DNA of 17,704 nt, taken from assembly GCA_026967815.1 (NCBI GenBank), contig JAPUUO010000018.1, positions 1 through 17,704 of the forward strand, written 5' to 3'. This stretch comes from Candidatus Bathyarchaeota archaeon. Lineage in GTDB: Archaea; Thermoproteota; Bathyarchaeia; Bathyarchaeales; Bathyarchaeaceae. Position numbers and translations under genes: made by a program. Shown one piece after another: positions 7,691 through 14,957 of the stretch (position 1 is its first letter; each line of letters begins with the position of its first letter). The notes beneath the pieces are model-generated. The model had not been told where the DNA came from and searched no databases. It saw only the letters and a program-made list of their open reading frames with translations.

Positions 7691-8755
7691 TTAGTCTATT
7701 ACTCCAGTGACCTTGGCAAGTTTCTCAGCAGAATCGTGGTCCAATCTCTTTTCGTCCAGTATGGTATATCTCTCCGGTCTTATGTCGCAAGCATTTACCA
7801 AGGCTTCGATTATGTGTTCAGGCTTTACTCCCAGTTCTTTGGCAGTTGTGGAGGCACCCACCCTCTGTAGCGTTTCTTTAATTCTTTTCCAGTTGATATG
7901 GTGCAAACGTGCCATTAGAATTGCTCCAACTCCGCATTGTTCACCGTGCAACGCTGGTTTTGGCGCAATCAAGTCCAAGGCATGGCTAAACAGATGTTCT
8001 GAGCCGCTACCAGGGCGGCTGCTGCCTGCAATGCTCATGGCCACACCGCTGCTAATCAGTGCTTCCAAGAGAATTCGTATGCCCTCTTCAGCTTTAGGCT
8101 GAATGGCCTCTGCATTCTTAATCAGTAGTTGGGCGCTCATCAACGCTAAACTGTCAGCATATTCTCCGTAATACTCTTTATTTACATTGTGAGCCAGCCG
8201 CCAGTCCCGAACGGCTGTTAGCTTAGATATAATATCTCCGCATCCGCTGGCTATGAAGTGAAAAGGCGAATGCATAATAACCTGTGTGTCTGCGACGATG
8301 GCCATGGGCGCTTGTGCCTTGACGGAGAAAGGTTTATTCAATCCTTTGATGGCGCCGAGAGGACTTGCTATTCCATCGTGTGAGGCTGTGGTCGGCACAC
8401 TGATGAATGGAATGTTCTCATTAGATGAGCTCAGCTTGGCAACGTCGATTTTTGTGCCGCCTCCCACTCCGAGAACAACTTGTGGCTGCAGTTCTTTGAT
8501 TTTCTCTTTAACGGTTCTTAAGTCATCAACTGTGGAGGAAGTTACAATGACGTAGTCAACATCCATACTACTATCAGCGAGTATATCCATAACCTTTTGG
8601 CCAGCAACATTTTTTGTGTGCGAACCCGTAACGATAAGGGCGGATTTAGAAAAACCGAGTTTTTTACAGATGTCGCCTATTAACTCTAATGTGTTGCTTC
8701 CTACGAATACTTCCCTCGGAAGCTGCATGCGATGCAACTTTAAGCTCAAGCACAA
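7691..8755 (-). CDS. egsA: sn-Glycerol-1-phosphate dehydrogenase
   Basis: Reduces dihydroxyacetone phosphate with NAD(P)H to sn-glycerol-1-phosphate, the backbone of archaeal ether lipids; cytoplasmic. The fold is of the iron-alcohol dehydrogenase/dehydroquinate synthase type. Nucleotide-binding VLGVGGGTKIDVAK is at 94-107 and TTASHDGIASPLG at 122-134. Zinc ligands are D174 (in GCGDIISK), H254 (in GSEHLFSH) and H270 (in LHGEQCG). The longest reading starts at TTG 8755 and gives 354 residues. ATG 8728 gives 345 residues and begins MQLPREVFVG, close to many homologues. Neither has a clear ribosome-binding site. A TATA-like box at 8785-8792 predicts transcription from about 8762, so a nearly leaderless TTG start is possible. 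It appears to be a single-gene unit. Confidence 0.94.
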   Translation of the reverse strand: MCLSLKLHRMQLPREVFVGSNTLELIGDICKKLGFSKSALIVTGSHTKNVAGQKVMDILADSSMDVDYVIVTSSTVDDLRTVKEKIKELQPQVVLGVGGGTKIDVAKLSSSNENIPFISVPTTASHDGIASPLGAIKGLNKPFSVKAQAPMAIVADTQVIMHSPFHFIASGCGDIISKLTAVRDWRLAHNVNKEYYGEYADSLALMSAQLLIKNAEAIQPKAEEGIRILLEALISSGVAMSIAGSSRPGSGSEHLFSHALDLIAPKPALHGEQCGVGAILMARLHHINWKRIKETLQRVGASTTAKELGVKPEHIIEALVNACDIRPERYTILDEKRLDHDSAEKLAKVTGVID

Positions 8756-8784
8756 CCACGTTTCTTATGGGCAAATCAACCAAC

Positions 8785-8792
8785 TAATAAAG
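8785..8792 (-). promoter_or_regulatory. egsA: TATA-like box for glycerol-1-phosphate dehydrogenase
   Basis: On the minus strand this reads TTTATTAG, about 30 bases upstream of the TTG at 8755. A second candidate, ACTTAAAAGT, lies at 8801-8810. The first would give almost no leader, consistent with the missing ribosome-binding site. Confidence 0.35.
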
Positions 8793-8850
8793 AGTAGTAC
8801 ACTTTTAAGTTAGACGGTAAAAGAGGAACAACGACGAGGAGACACACTTC

Positions 8851-8943
8851 ATGTTGGAAAAGCCGCTGTGGAAGAGTTCTGGGGGAATTGGAACTCTAAA
8901 AAATCGCCTATGTGCAGAGAGTTTTGCAGGAATAATGGTGTGA
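8851..8943 (+). CDS. Possible 30-residue small protein
   Basis: ATG 8851 is preceded by GAGGAG at 8836-8841 (9 nt spacing) and opens a 30-codon frame ending in TGA at 8941. The product begins MLEKPLWKSSGG and has no recognisable domain. The only arguments for it are the ribosome-binding site and its position in otherwise empty sequence; the length is well within chance. A non-coding transcript is equally possible. Confidence 0.18.
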   Translation: MLEKPLWKSSGGIGTLKNRLCAESFAGIMV

Positions 8944-9062
8944 AGAAAAATGGCGCAACATCAGTCGGTAATGGTCATTAACCTTGTTCAGTCTGTTCTT
9001 TAAGACAACTAATTGCGGAGATTATGGTTGAAAAATAGAAGAGCAGTGAGTTGAGTCCTATC

Positions 9063-9380
9063 TTATCCGAACAGGGCTCCTAGACCCTCGATTGCTTCTT
9101 CCTCTTTCTTTTTCTCCTCTTCCTTCTTCTTTTCCTCAGAAGGCTTTGCTTCAGCAGCTGGTGCCTCTGCAGGTGCAGCTGGAACCGCTGGCATAAGAGT
9201 CGGCGCAGACTTTAACGCTTCATCAATGTTAACTTCAGCCAAAGAAGCCACGAGAGCTTTCACTCTAACAGAGTCTGCATTGATGCCCGCAGCAGTTAAC
9301 ACTTTGGTCAAGTTGTCTTCGTTAACAGGTTTTCCAGCATTGTGCAAGAGTATAGCAGCGTGCAAGTACTCCATACTCAT
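9063..9380 (-). CDS. rpl12: Large subunit ribosomal protein L12 (P1)
   Basis: Acidic stalk protein of the archaeal large subunit; dimers bind L10 and recruit translation GTPases. The 105 residues show the helical dimerisation domain (MEYLHAAILLHNAGKPVNED onward), then an Ala/Pro hinge, a Lys/Glu-rich stretch with repeated KKKEEE, and the conserved end IEGLGALFG that contacts elongation factors. The ATG at 9380 is chosen over GTG 9389 and ATG 9374 because GAGAGGTGA ends five bases before it, a near-perfect match to the 16S rRNA end. It is the last gene of the rpl1-rpl10-rpl12 unit, 36 bp after rpl10. Its C-terminal tail matters here because the neighbouring L10 lacks one. Confidence 0.95.
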   Translation of the reverse strand: MSMEYLHAAILLHNAGKPVNEDNLTKVLTAAGINADSVRVKALVASLAEVNIDEALKSAPTLMPAVPAAPAEAPAAEAKPSEEKKKEEEKKKEEEAIEGLGALFG

Positions 9381-9416
9381 AGGTCTCACCTCTCCCTCTT
9401 TTTCACAATCACCCTT

Positions 9417-10316
9417 TTAACCTTTCTGCGCAGGCTCTGCAGAAGTTTCTGTCTTCTCCTCAAGCCCGCCCAGTTTAGCATTCAAACTTGATGCCTCTAT
9501 GTGGGCTTTTCTAAGGAGGTCTACTATTGTCTCGCTTGTTGGGATAACGGCATTCAAAGACAGATTATAAGCTTGTTGAAAAGCAGTTTGGACGAGCAAT
9601 TCTATGGTTTCCGGAACCGGATAGGCAGCATTCAACGATAGATTGAACGCGTATACGCCTGCTTCTTGAATATTTCGTTGAATTTCATCCAAATCTATGC
9701 GCAATTGCTCCTCAGTTATTATCAATCCATCATCGTAGACCGCTTTCATTATCAGCCCAGCTTCCACAGGCCTAATTCCAAGCTTCGACAAGACACTGGC
9801 AAGCCGAGCATCTATAACTTCTCCTTGCTTAACTACCAAGGTGTCACGGTTTATCCAAACACTCCCCGACTCTATCCTAGTTGGCAAACCTACACCACCC
9901 AACTGACTTATAATAGGCCCCGGCGGCAGCCCAGTGTTTCCAGATGGAACTACTACGTCCCAAGAAGCGATGTCTCCTGCCTTGGCTGTTATCTGCACTC
10001 TACTCTTCTGAAGCAGAATGACAAGCTTGAACGGGTTAAGGTCTGTAAAAAGGAGGATGTTTGAACCGGTAATCTGCCCTTCGAGGTTTTCGATTCCACC
10101 CTTGCTTTTGCATCTTGCAACAGCCCTTCTCATTAACGTATTTTTAATCACACGCAAATGGGCGATGTCTCTAAGCTTCTTTTTCAATTCTTGAAGCTGA
10201 GCCGCCCTAACCTTTTGCAACCCCGCAACTCCTATTGTCTTGTATTTCTCCAGGAGGCCCTGTATCTCCTCAACTTCTCGGGCTTTTTCTATCACCATTT
10301 GCCTCGACATCGCCAC
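9417..10316 (-). CDS. rpl10: Large subunit ribosomal protein L10 (P0)
   Basis: Base of the ribosomal stalk; binds 23S rRNA and anchors L12 dimers. The N-terminal rRNA-binding domain spans about residues 1-105, with KNTLMRRA and the usual GL(Q)KVRAAQLQELKKKLR region. The archaeal/eukaryotic insertion domain follows, with LPPGPIISQLGGVGLPTRIE. The helical spine for L12 contains two similar NLSLNA segments separated by about 25 residues. The protein ends EEKTETSAEPAQKG at residue 299. The acidic tail and terminal LGALFG-type motif usual for archaeal P0 are absent, and no continuation exists in the 36 bases before rpl12. GTG 10316 follows GAGG with 7 nt spacing, and ATG 10310 is the alternative. 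It follows rpl1 by 11 bp. Confidence 0.94.
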   Translation of the reverse strand: MAMSRQMVIEKAREVEEIQGLLEKYKTIGVAGLQKVRAAQLQELKKKLRDIAHLRVIKNTLMRRAVARCKSKGGIENLEGQITGSNILLFTDLNPFKLVILLQKSRVQITAKAGDIASWDVVVPSGNTGLPPGPIISQLGGVGLPTRIESGSVWINRDTLVVKQGEVIDARLASVLSKLGIRPVEAGLIMKAVYDDGLIITEEQLRIDLDEIQRNIQEAGVYAFNLSLNAAYPVPETIELLVQTAFQQAYNLSLNAVIPTSETIVDLLRKAHIEASSLNAKLGGLEEKTETSAEPAQKG

Positions 10317-10327
10317 AGAGCTTCCTC

Positions 10328-10978
10328 TTAAGTTTTTATTTTGACCGGTTGACCCATCGTCGTCTTTATGTGAACTGACTTAACGTTTTTGAGTCCCTTC
10401 TTAAGCTTTCCTTCGAGTCGGCTCAATACTGCTTGAGTATTTTCGAGTACTTGTTTGTCCGGCATCTCTTCTGTACCTATGCGGCATTGAAGAACCGGTT
10501 GACCTCTCAACCTCACCATAACAGTTTTTCGATATTTTCTTATGTGCTCCGCAATGTTAGCGGTTGGAGACACTGGGGTTGGCATTCTTCCTTTCGGACC
10601 CAAAGCTGAGCCTAGGATTTTTCCAACAACACGCATAAACGGGGCCTCGGCAATGAAGAAGTCATATGTGTGTGCCAAAGCTTTTCGCCTTTTTTTGTCA
10701 CCTGCTAAGGCTTCAAGCTCTCTTTTTTCCATAACTAAATCGGCACCTGCCTTTTTGGCTTTCAGGGCAAGTTCACCAGAAGCAAAAACGCATATTTTGG
10801 CCTGTTGTCCAATGGCATGGGGTAATTCTATCTGTTCTTGAATTTTGCTTTCAGGCTTTTTCATGTCTATGTCTCGCAGATTTATGATTAACTCGATTGA
10901 CTGCGAAAATTTTCTCTTCTTAGACTTTTCTTTCGCTTGCTTAATAGATTCCATGAACGCTTTTGTATCCAGTGACAT
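10328..10978 (-). CDS. rpl1: Large subunit ribosomal protein L1
   Basis: L1 stalk protein of the large subunit, involved in release of deacylated tRNA; in methanogenic archaea L1 also represses its own operon by binding the mRNA. The 216 residues match the archaeal length. Family stretches include INLRDIDMKKPESKIQEQIE near the N-terminus, GSALGPKGRMPTPV (the conserved L1 signature region), and the C-terminal TTMGQPVKIKT. The ATG at 10978 is chosen over TTG 10999 because GAGG stands seven bases before it. A TATA box at 11014-11023 places the transcription start near 10994, so this gene probably begins a unit with rpl10 and rpl12. No clear L1-binding loop could be identified by eye in the short leader. 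Confidence 0.95.
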   Translation of the reverse strand: MSLDTKAFMESIKQAKEKSKKRKFSQSIELIINLRDIDMKKPESKIQEQIELPHAIGQQAKICVFASGELALKAKKAGADLVMEKRELEALAGDKKRRKALAHTYDFFIAEAPFMRVVGKILGSALGPKGRMPTPVSPTANIAEHIRKYRKTVMVRLRGQPVLQCRIGTEEMPDKQVLENTQAVLSRLEGKLKKGLKNVKSVHIKTTMGQPVKIKT

Positions 10979-11013
10979 CGTTAAGCCTCGTGCTTTCAAC
11001 CCTATAGGAGCCG

Positions 11014-11023
11014 ATTATAAAAA
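11014..11023 (-). promoter_or_regulatory. TATA box for rpl1-rpl10-rpl12
   Basis: On the minus strand this reads TTTTTATAAT, 36 bases before the rpl1 ATG. A start near 10994 gives a leader of about 16 nt containing GAGG. It separates rpl1 from the upstream secE-spt5-rpl11 unit. Confidence 0.55.
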
Positions 11024-11044
11024 TCTTATTATCGCATGCGTAGG

Positions 11045-11060
11045 CAAAAGAAAAAAGACT
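11045..11060 (-). terminator. T-rich tract downstream of rpl11
   Basis: On the minus strand this reads AGTCTTTTTTCTTTTG, about 150 bases after the rpl11 stop and just before the rpl1 TATA box. Archaeal termination often needs only such tracts. It would separate the two ribosomal-protein units. Confidence 0.3.
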
Positions 11061-11210
11061 AGTAGGAAAAACTGGACAGAATCCCCGAAGTACGAAGTCA
11101 AATTTTCTCCAAAAATTGATTCAGAAAGATTGACAGCTTTATGAATGAAAGCTAAGACAAAGCAAACATGCTTAGAGCGCCAAGCAAAACTTATGGCAAG
11201 TTGTAGATTA

Positions 11211-11696
11211 CTACCCCTTTAGCAGTTCATCATGTTTTCCTTGGTCGACATCTTTTTGAACATCCTTTGGATCTTTGCCATCCACTGTTACACCCATGCT
11301 GACGCAGCTGCCTAGAATTTCCTTGACTGCTGCTTTTAGATTTCTGGCTAAAACTTGATCTCCCTTAACCTTGGCAATCCGTGAAAGTTGCTCCATTGTA
11401 AGGTCTCCAACTTTTTCGGCTTTTGGTGCTCCTGAACCTTTTTCAATTTTTAACTCGCTGACTATCAGGGCTGATGTTGTCGGAGTACCTACAGTTACGT
11501 CGAATTCTTTTGTTTCGGTGTTCACAAGTATTTTCACTGGCACTTTCATGCCAGCGAAATCTTTAGTGACTTCGTTGATTTTGTTCACAATAGCGACAAC
11601 GTTAACTCCTAAGGGCCCGAGCGCTGGTCCTAGTGGCGGCCCAGCGGTTGCTTGTCCTCCCCCGATCAATGCTTCGACGACTTTTTTCTCGCTCAT
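11211..11696 (-). CDS. rpl11: Large subunit ribosomal protein L11
   Basis: Binds the GTPase-associated region of 23S rRNA. The 161 residues match archaeal L11. The N-terminal GGQATAGPPLGPALGPLGVN carries the proline-rich signature of the family. The C-terminal RNA-binding domain includes TTSALIVSELKIEKGSG, then a segment that ends GSCVSMGVTVDGKDPKDVQ. The ATG at 11696 overlaps the spt5 stop by 3 bases (ATGA), so translation is probably coupled to spt5. It is the last gene of secE-spt5-rpl11. About 230 bp then separate it from rpl1, unlike the tight spacing within each unit. Confidence 0.96.
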   Translation of the reverse strand: MSEKKVVEALIGGGQATAGPPLGPALGPLGVNVVAIVNKINEVTKDFAGMKVPVKILVNTETKEFDVTVGTPTTSALIVSELKIEKGSGAPKAEKVGDLTMEQLSRIAKVKGDQVLARNLKAAVKEILGSCVSMGVTVDGKDPKDVQKDVDQGKHDELLKG

Positions 11697-12178
11697 GTAA
11701 CCACTTCCTTCTTTGTTTTTTCAATCAATCTTACATAGTCGGCATGCACTGTGATTGGCAGGGTGAAAGTGGCTTCCAAGAGTTCCAGAATTACTTCTTC
11801 TTTTGCTTTATCGATTCGTGTGATTTTGGCCTTCATTCCCTTGAACGGACCTCCTACAATCTCAACAAGGTCGTCCTCGTCGAGTTCTTCAATCACTGGT
11901 TTCATGATAACATATCGCTCAACTTCCTCAAAGCTGACGATACCTTGGATTCTTGATCTCACATGTTTAATTCCTGCAATGGCTTTCTCCACGAAGTGGG
12001 GGCCCTCAGCTTCTATTAGAACGTAGCCTTTGAGGGTTTCAGGTACAAGAATAGCTTTGATAGGCAATTTTGTAGATGCAATTCTTGCAGCTATGAGGTT
12101 GGCTACGTTTTTCTCTTGTCCTGCTGTGGTTCGCACCGCAAAAACCGATGTCGTAAATGTTTTCTTTTCTTCGGTCAT
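11693..12178 (-). CDS. spt5: Transcription elongation factor Spt5 (NusG homologue)
   Basis: Binds the RNA polymerase clamp, usually with Spt4, and raises processivity; it also couples transcription to translation. The 161 residues contain the NGN domain (about 10-88), with FAVRTTAGQEKNVANLI near the start and GYVLIEAEG at 51-59. The KOW domain (about 103-155) contains DLVEIVGGPFKGMKAKI. The ATG at 12178 is preceded by GGAG with 8 nt spacing. It follows secE by 16 bp, the conserved archaeal order secE-spt5-rpl11. Confidence 0.96.
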   Translation of the reverse strand: MTEEKKTFTTSVFAVRTTAGQEKNVANLIAARIASTKLPIKAILVPETLKGYVLIEAEGPHFVEKAIAGIKHVRSRIQGIVSFEEVERYVIMKPVIEELDEDDLVEIVGGPFKGMKAKITRIDKAKEEVILELLEATFTLPITVHADYVRLIEKTKKEVVT

Positions 12179-12194
12179 TTATGCTTCTCCTTTG

Positions 12195-12362
12195 TTATGT
12201 CAGCATTAGACTGGATAGGAGTTTAATGATGAACCCTATCGCTCCGATTACTAGAATTCCAAGTATGCAGATTTTAATGGAGAGCCACAGCTCATTCCAC
12301 GCTGGCTTTTTAGCTTGTTTGAGTAGTCTTCCTGCCGACTGGAGGAATGATCGTAATCCCAA
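12195..12362 (-). CDS. secE: Preprotein translocase subunit SecE
   Basis: Small clamp subunit of the SecYEbeta channel in the cytoplasmic membrane. It encodes only 55 residues. An amphipathic helix (GLRSFLQSAGRLLKQAKKP) leads into PAWNELW, the usual turn before the membrane helix. One transmembrane segment follows (IKICILGILVIGAIGFIIKL). This is the archaeal SecE layout, directly upstream of spt5 as in most archaea. In the same frame a TGA lies two codons before the TTG at 12362, so that TTG is the only reasonable start; no good ribosome-binding site is seen. A TATA-like box at 12395-12403 would give a very short leader. The small size and TTG start mean that automatic callers may omit it. 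An overlapping 40-codon frame from ATG 12385 has no resemblance to any protein. Confidence 0.9.
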   Translation of the reverse strand: MGLRSFLQSAGRLLKQAKKPAWNELWLSIKICILGILVIGAIGFIIKLLSSLMLT

Positions 12363-12394
12363 TTCTGCTCAAACTCAACAAACATCCAATACTT

Positions 12395-12403
12395 GTATTA
12401 AAC
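12395..12403 (-). promoter_or_regulatory. TATA-like box for secE-spt5-rpl11
   Basis: On the minus strand this reads GTTTAATAC, preceded by AAAAAC. Transcription would start near 12374, leaving about 12 nt before the secE TTG, in keeping with the weak ribosome-binding site. Confidence 0.4.
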
Positions 12404-12522
12404 GTTTTTGAAATGTATCAATTGCTTCTTGGTAGGAAATGTGATTCTGATCATTAATGTTTTGTTCAAAGAACTGGGAGGCTATATACAATCCTTATTG
12501 TGCGTGTGACAAGACAAGAACA

Positions 12523-12532
12523 CATATTTACT
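12523..12532 (+). promoter_or_regulatory. TATA-like box for the aldehyde ferredoxin oxidoreductase gene
   Basis: CATATTTACT would give a start near 12552 and a leader of about 30 nt with GAGGA at 12572-12576. An earlier GCTATATACA at 12481-12490 is a second candidate with a longer leader. Confidence 0.35.
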
Positions 12533-12582
12533 AGTTTATCCATCATAATCACTTCAAAACCATTATAGGTTGAGGAAAAACC

Positions 12583-14448
12583 TTGTTTGCATACACAGGG
12601 AAGATATTACGTATTAACCTTTCGACAGGAAAGGCAGAGACCGAACCATTGAAAGAGAAGATGGCTAAGCAATATATTGGAGGCATCGGACTTGGCTTTC
12701 GTCTACTTATGGATAACTCCAAGCCTGGCACTGACCCCTTCGATCCTGACAATCCGTTGATCTTTGTAACAGGACCTCTGAGTGGCACAATGGGGCCTAC
12801 GGCAGGGAACGGATATGCCGTTGTTTCGAAATCACCTGCAACAGGCGGAGTAGCTGAATCCAAGGCTCATGGCTTCTTTGGACCTGAATTGAAACGAGCG
12901 GGTTATGACGCTGTCATCTTCACAGGTAAAGCAGAAAAACTCGTATACGCATGGATCGACGACGACTCCGTTCAATTGTTGGACGCTCAGCATTTGAAAG
13001 GAAAATCACCCTATGAGACTGATGTTGCAATCAGAGAGGATTTGGGTGATCACTATATCCGTGTTTCAGCAATCGGAGAGGCAGGAGAAAAACTCGTCCG
13101 TTTTGCTTCAATCATAAACGATGAATTTCGAGCAATTGGAAGAACCGGCATGGGCGCCGTGATGGGTTCAAAGAATCTGAAAGCAGTAGCTGTTCGAGGA
13201 ACAAACGATGTAAATGTAGCAGATCTTGACGGGTTCAAAGAATTCATAAAGATGATACATGAACGCATGAAGGGCCCAGCAACTAGAAAATACAGAACTC
13301 TCGGAACACCCGAGAATGTTCTCGTCTTGAATGCGCTTGCAGCCCTGCCAACTCGTAACTTCACTCAAGCTACCTTTGAAGGTGCAGAGAAAGTTAGCGG
13401 AGAATATTTGAACGAGCGTTATGTTGCAAAAATCATTGGATGTGCAACGTGTGCAATGCGCTGTGACCATGTCGCTGTTGTTCCTGAAGGTCCATATAAA
13501 GGTTCAACTTCCAGAATGGAATTCGAATGTTTATGGGCACTTGGACCAAACTGTGGTGTCGATCGTTTGGACGCAATTATTGAAGCAATGCGTCTGTGCA
13601 ATCATTACGGAATCGATGGCATTTCTACAGGGGTCACCGTTGGTTTTGCTATGGACCTGTATGAAAACAGAATCCTTCCAAAAGGAAAGACTGATGGCTT
13701 GAATCTCCGCTTCGGAAATCATGAAGCTTTGATAGAGCTGGTGAAGAAGATTGGTGCTCGCAATGGCTGGCTAGGTGATGCGCTAGCAGAGGGCACCAAG
13801 AGAGCGGCTGAAAAAATCGGCAAAGGAGCTGAGCAATACGCTTGCCACATCAAAGGATTGGAGCTACCTGGTTATGACCTACGGGGGTTGAAAACGGCAG
13901 CCTTGGGATTCTCTGTTTCCTATAGAGGAGCTTGCCATCTTCGATCGGGCGCTTACTCGCCAGACGTCAAGGGAAAGGTGAACCGCTTTGCCATTGAAAA
14001 AGGAAGGGGAAAAATAGTCAAGGATGGCGAAGATCTGTACGATGTCATCGACTCTCTAATTCTGTGCAAATTCTCAAGGGGCACGTATTATGACGGCCTT
14101 GAAGATATGGCAAAATACTACACTCTAGCTACAGGCATCGAAATGACACCAGACGAACTGATAAGAGCTGGTGAAAGAATAAATAACTTGGCAAGGCTCT
14201 TCAACGTCAGAGAGGGTGTGGGAACGAGGGAATTTGACTCATTGCCACCGAAGATAATGAACGTGCCCATACCTGACGAAGGAGTTGCCAAGGGAAGCGT
14301 TGTTAACAAAGAGGAGTTTGAATTAGGTTTGGATGACTACTATGCAGTGCGCGGATGGACGAGGGAGGGTATTCCTACGGTTGAGAAGCTTAAGGAACTA
14401 GACTTGGGCAGAGATGCTCACATAGTCAGGAAAGGAGGAAAGAAGTGA
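12583..14448 (+). CDS. aor: Tungsten-dependent aldehyde ferredoxin oxidoreductase
   Basis: Interconverts aldehydes and carboxylic acids using ferredoxin, with a bis-pterin tungsten centre and one [4Fe-4S] cluster. The 621 residues match the AOR family. Cluster ligands are C287, C290 and C294 (CATCAMRC) and a distant C495 (SLILCKFSR), almost at the Pyrococcus AOR positions. Other family stretches are YIGGIGLGFRLLMD near the N-terminus, GPTAGNGYAVVSKSP at 71-85, and GRTGMGAVMGSKNLKA at 186-201 (pterin-binding). ACHLR with H452 lies near the active-site histidine of the family. TTG 12583 follows GAGGA with 6 nt spacing. A four-cluster ferredoxin follows after 1 bp. The substrate cannot be told from sequence; an amino-acid-derived aldehyde or an aromatic acid are options. 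Tungsten rather than molybdenum is inferred from the family. Confidence 0.95.
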   Translation: MFAYTGKILRINLSTGKAETEPLKEKMAKQYIGGIGLGFRLLMDNSKPGTDPFDPDNPLIFVTGPLSGTMGPTAGNGYAVVSKSPATGGVAESKAHGFFGPELKRAGYDAVIFTGKAEKLVYAWIDDDSVQLLDAQHLKGKSPYETDVAIREDLGDHYIRVSAIGEAGEKLVRFASIINDEFRAIGRTGMGAVMGSKNLKAVAVRGTNDVNVADLDGFKEFIKMIHERMKGPATRKYRTLGTPENVLVLNALAALPTRNFTQATFEGAEKVSGEYLNERYVAKIIGCATCAMRCDHVAVVPEGPYKGSTSRMEFECLWALGPNCGVDRLDAIIEAMRLCNHYGIDGISTGVTVGFAMDLYENRILPKGKTDGLNLRFGNHEALIELVKKIGARNGWLGDALAEGTKRAAEKIGKGAEQYACHIKGLELPGYDLRGLKTAALGFSVSYRGACHLRSGAYSPDVKGKVNRFAIEKGRGKIVKDGEDLYDVIDSLILCKFSRGTYYDGLEDMAKYYTLATGIEMTPDELIRAGERINNLARLFNVREGVGTREFDSLPPKIMNVPIPDEGVAKGSVVNKEEFELGLDDYYAVRGWTREGIPTVEKLKELDLGRDAHIVRKGGKK

Positions 14449-14449
14449 C

Positions 14450-14953
14450 ATGGTAAAGCTTCACGAAAGGAAGTTCGTCTCAGCTGATCCTGAAAAATGT
14501 ATTGGGTGCTCAGTCTGCGAATACGCTTGTTCAATGGTGAAAGAGAAGACTTTTAACCCAACGAAGTCTCGAATTCGAGCCGTTCGCCTTGGTCCCCTCG
14601 TGAACTTGGCTATAACCTGCAGACTTTGTGAAGATCCACCATGCGTTGTTGCCTGCCCTAGAGACGCATTGACCCAAGAAGAAAACACTGGGATAATCAT
14701 GGTTGACGAAGAGAAATGCAACGGATGCGGATGGTGTATTGAAGCCTGCGACTATGGTGCAATCATGTTGCATCCAGAAACAAAAGTGGTCTATGTTTGC
14801 GATACCTGCAAAGAATTAGGTAAACCCCAATGTGTTGAATGGTGCCCCGAGGAAGCCCTTGATTCTGTGACCGCTGATGTTTTGGCTCAAAAAGCTAGGC
14901 GAAAAGTAGTAAAGAAGTTGTTCCAAGAGACTGCTGAAGGAGCTTCTGAATAG
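14450..14953 (+). CDS. Ferredoxin-like protein with four [4Fe-4S] sites, AOR partner
   Basis: Electron-transfer subunit of the HycB/DmsB type. Sixteen cysteines form four sets in the 167 residues: C17, C20, C23, C27; C57, C60, C65, C69; C90, C93, C96, C100; C117, C120, C128, C132. The sets CRLCEDPPCVVACP and CDTCKELGKPQCVEWCP are typical of this family. There is no signal peptide, so it is cytoplasmic. GGAGG lies inside the end of the AOR gene, 1 bp separates the genes, and translation is likely coupled. This pairing suggests that the protein carries electrons to or from AOR, as in bacterial and archaeal AOR systems that use such a subunit. The partner at its other end (ferredoxin, NAD or a membrane complex) is not encoded here. 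Confidence 0.93.
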   Translation: MVKLHERKFVSADPEKCIGCSVCEYACSMVKEKTFNPTKSRIRAVRLGPLVNLAITCRLCEDPPCVVACPRDALTQEENTGIIMVDEEKCNGCGWCIEACDYGAIMLHPETKVVYVCDTCKELGKPQCVEWCPEEALDSVTADVLAQKARRKVVKKLFQETAEGASE

Positions 14954-14957
14954 AAAG

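Larger units (their letters stand above)
8756..9062. other. Gene-poor stretch between egsA and rpl12
   Basis: These 307 bases hold the egsA promoter at the left and a short T tract on the minus strand (9031-9035) that may end the rpl1-rpl10-rpl12 transcript. In between are a 7-bp hairpin, AGAGTTC (8873-8879) with GAACTCT (8891-8897), and a 30-codon plus-strand frame with a good ribosome-binding site, listed separately. Another plus-strand frame is open from 8814 to 8981 but has no early start codon. I see no tRNA, no clear box C/D pair and no mobile-element ends. Confidence 0.5.

Noticed and set aside
10845..11144. 99-codon plus-strand frame opposite the rpl1 start
   Set aside because: Most of it is the reverse complement of rpl1 coding sequence, and it spans the rpl1 promoter; its product has no resemblance to known proteins.
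12362..12385. ATG 12385 as a start for a 40-codon frame overlapping secE
   Set aside because: The frame ends inside the SecE membrane segment, the product has no domain, and the SecE frame explains the same bases fully.
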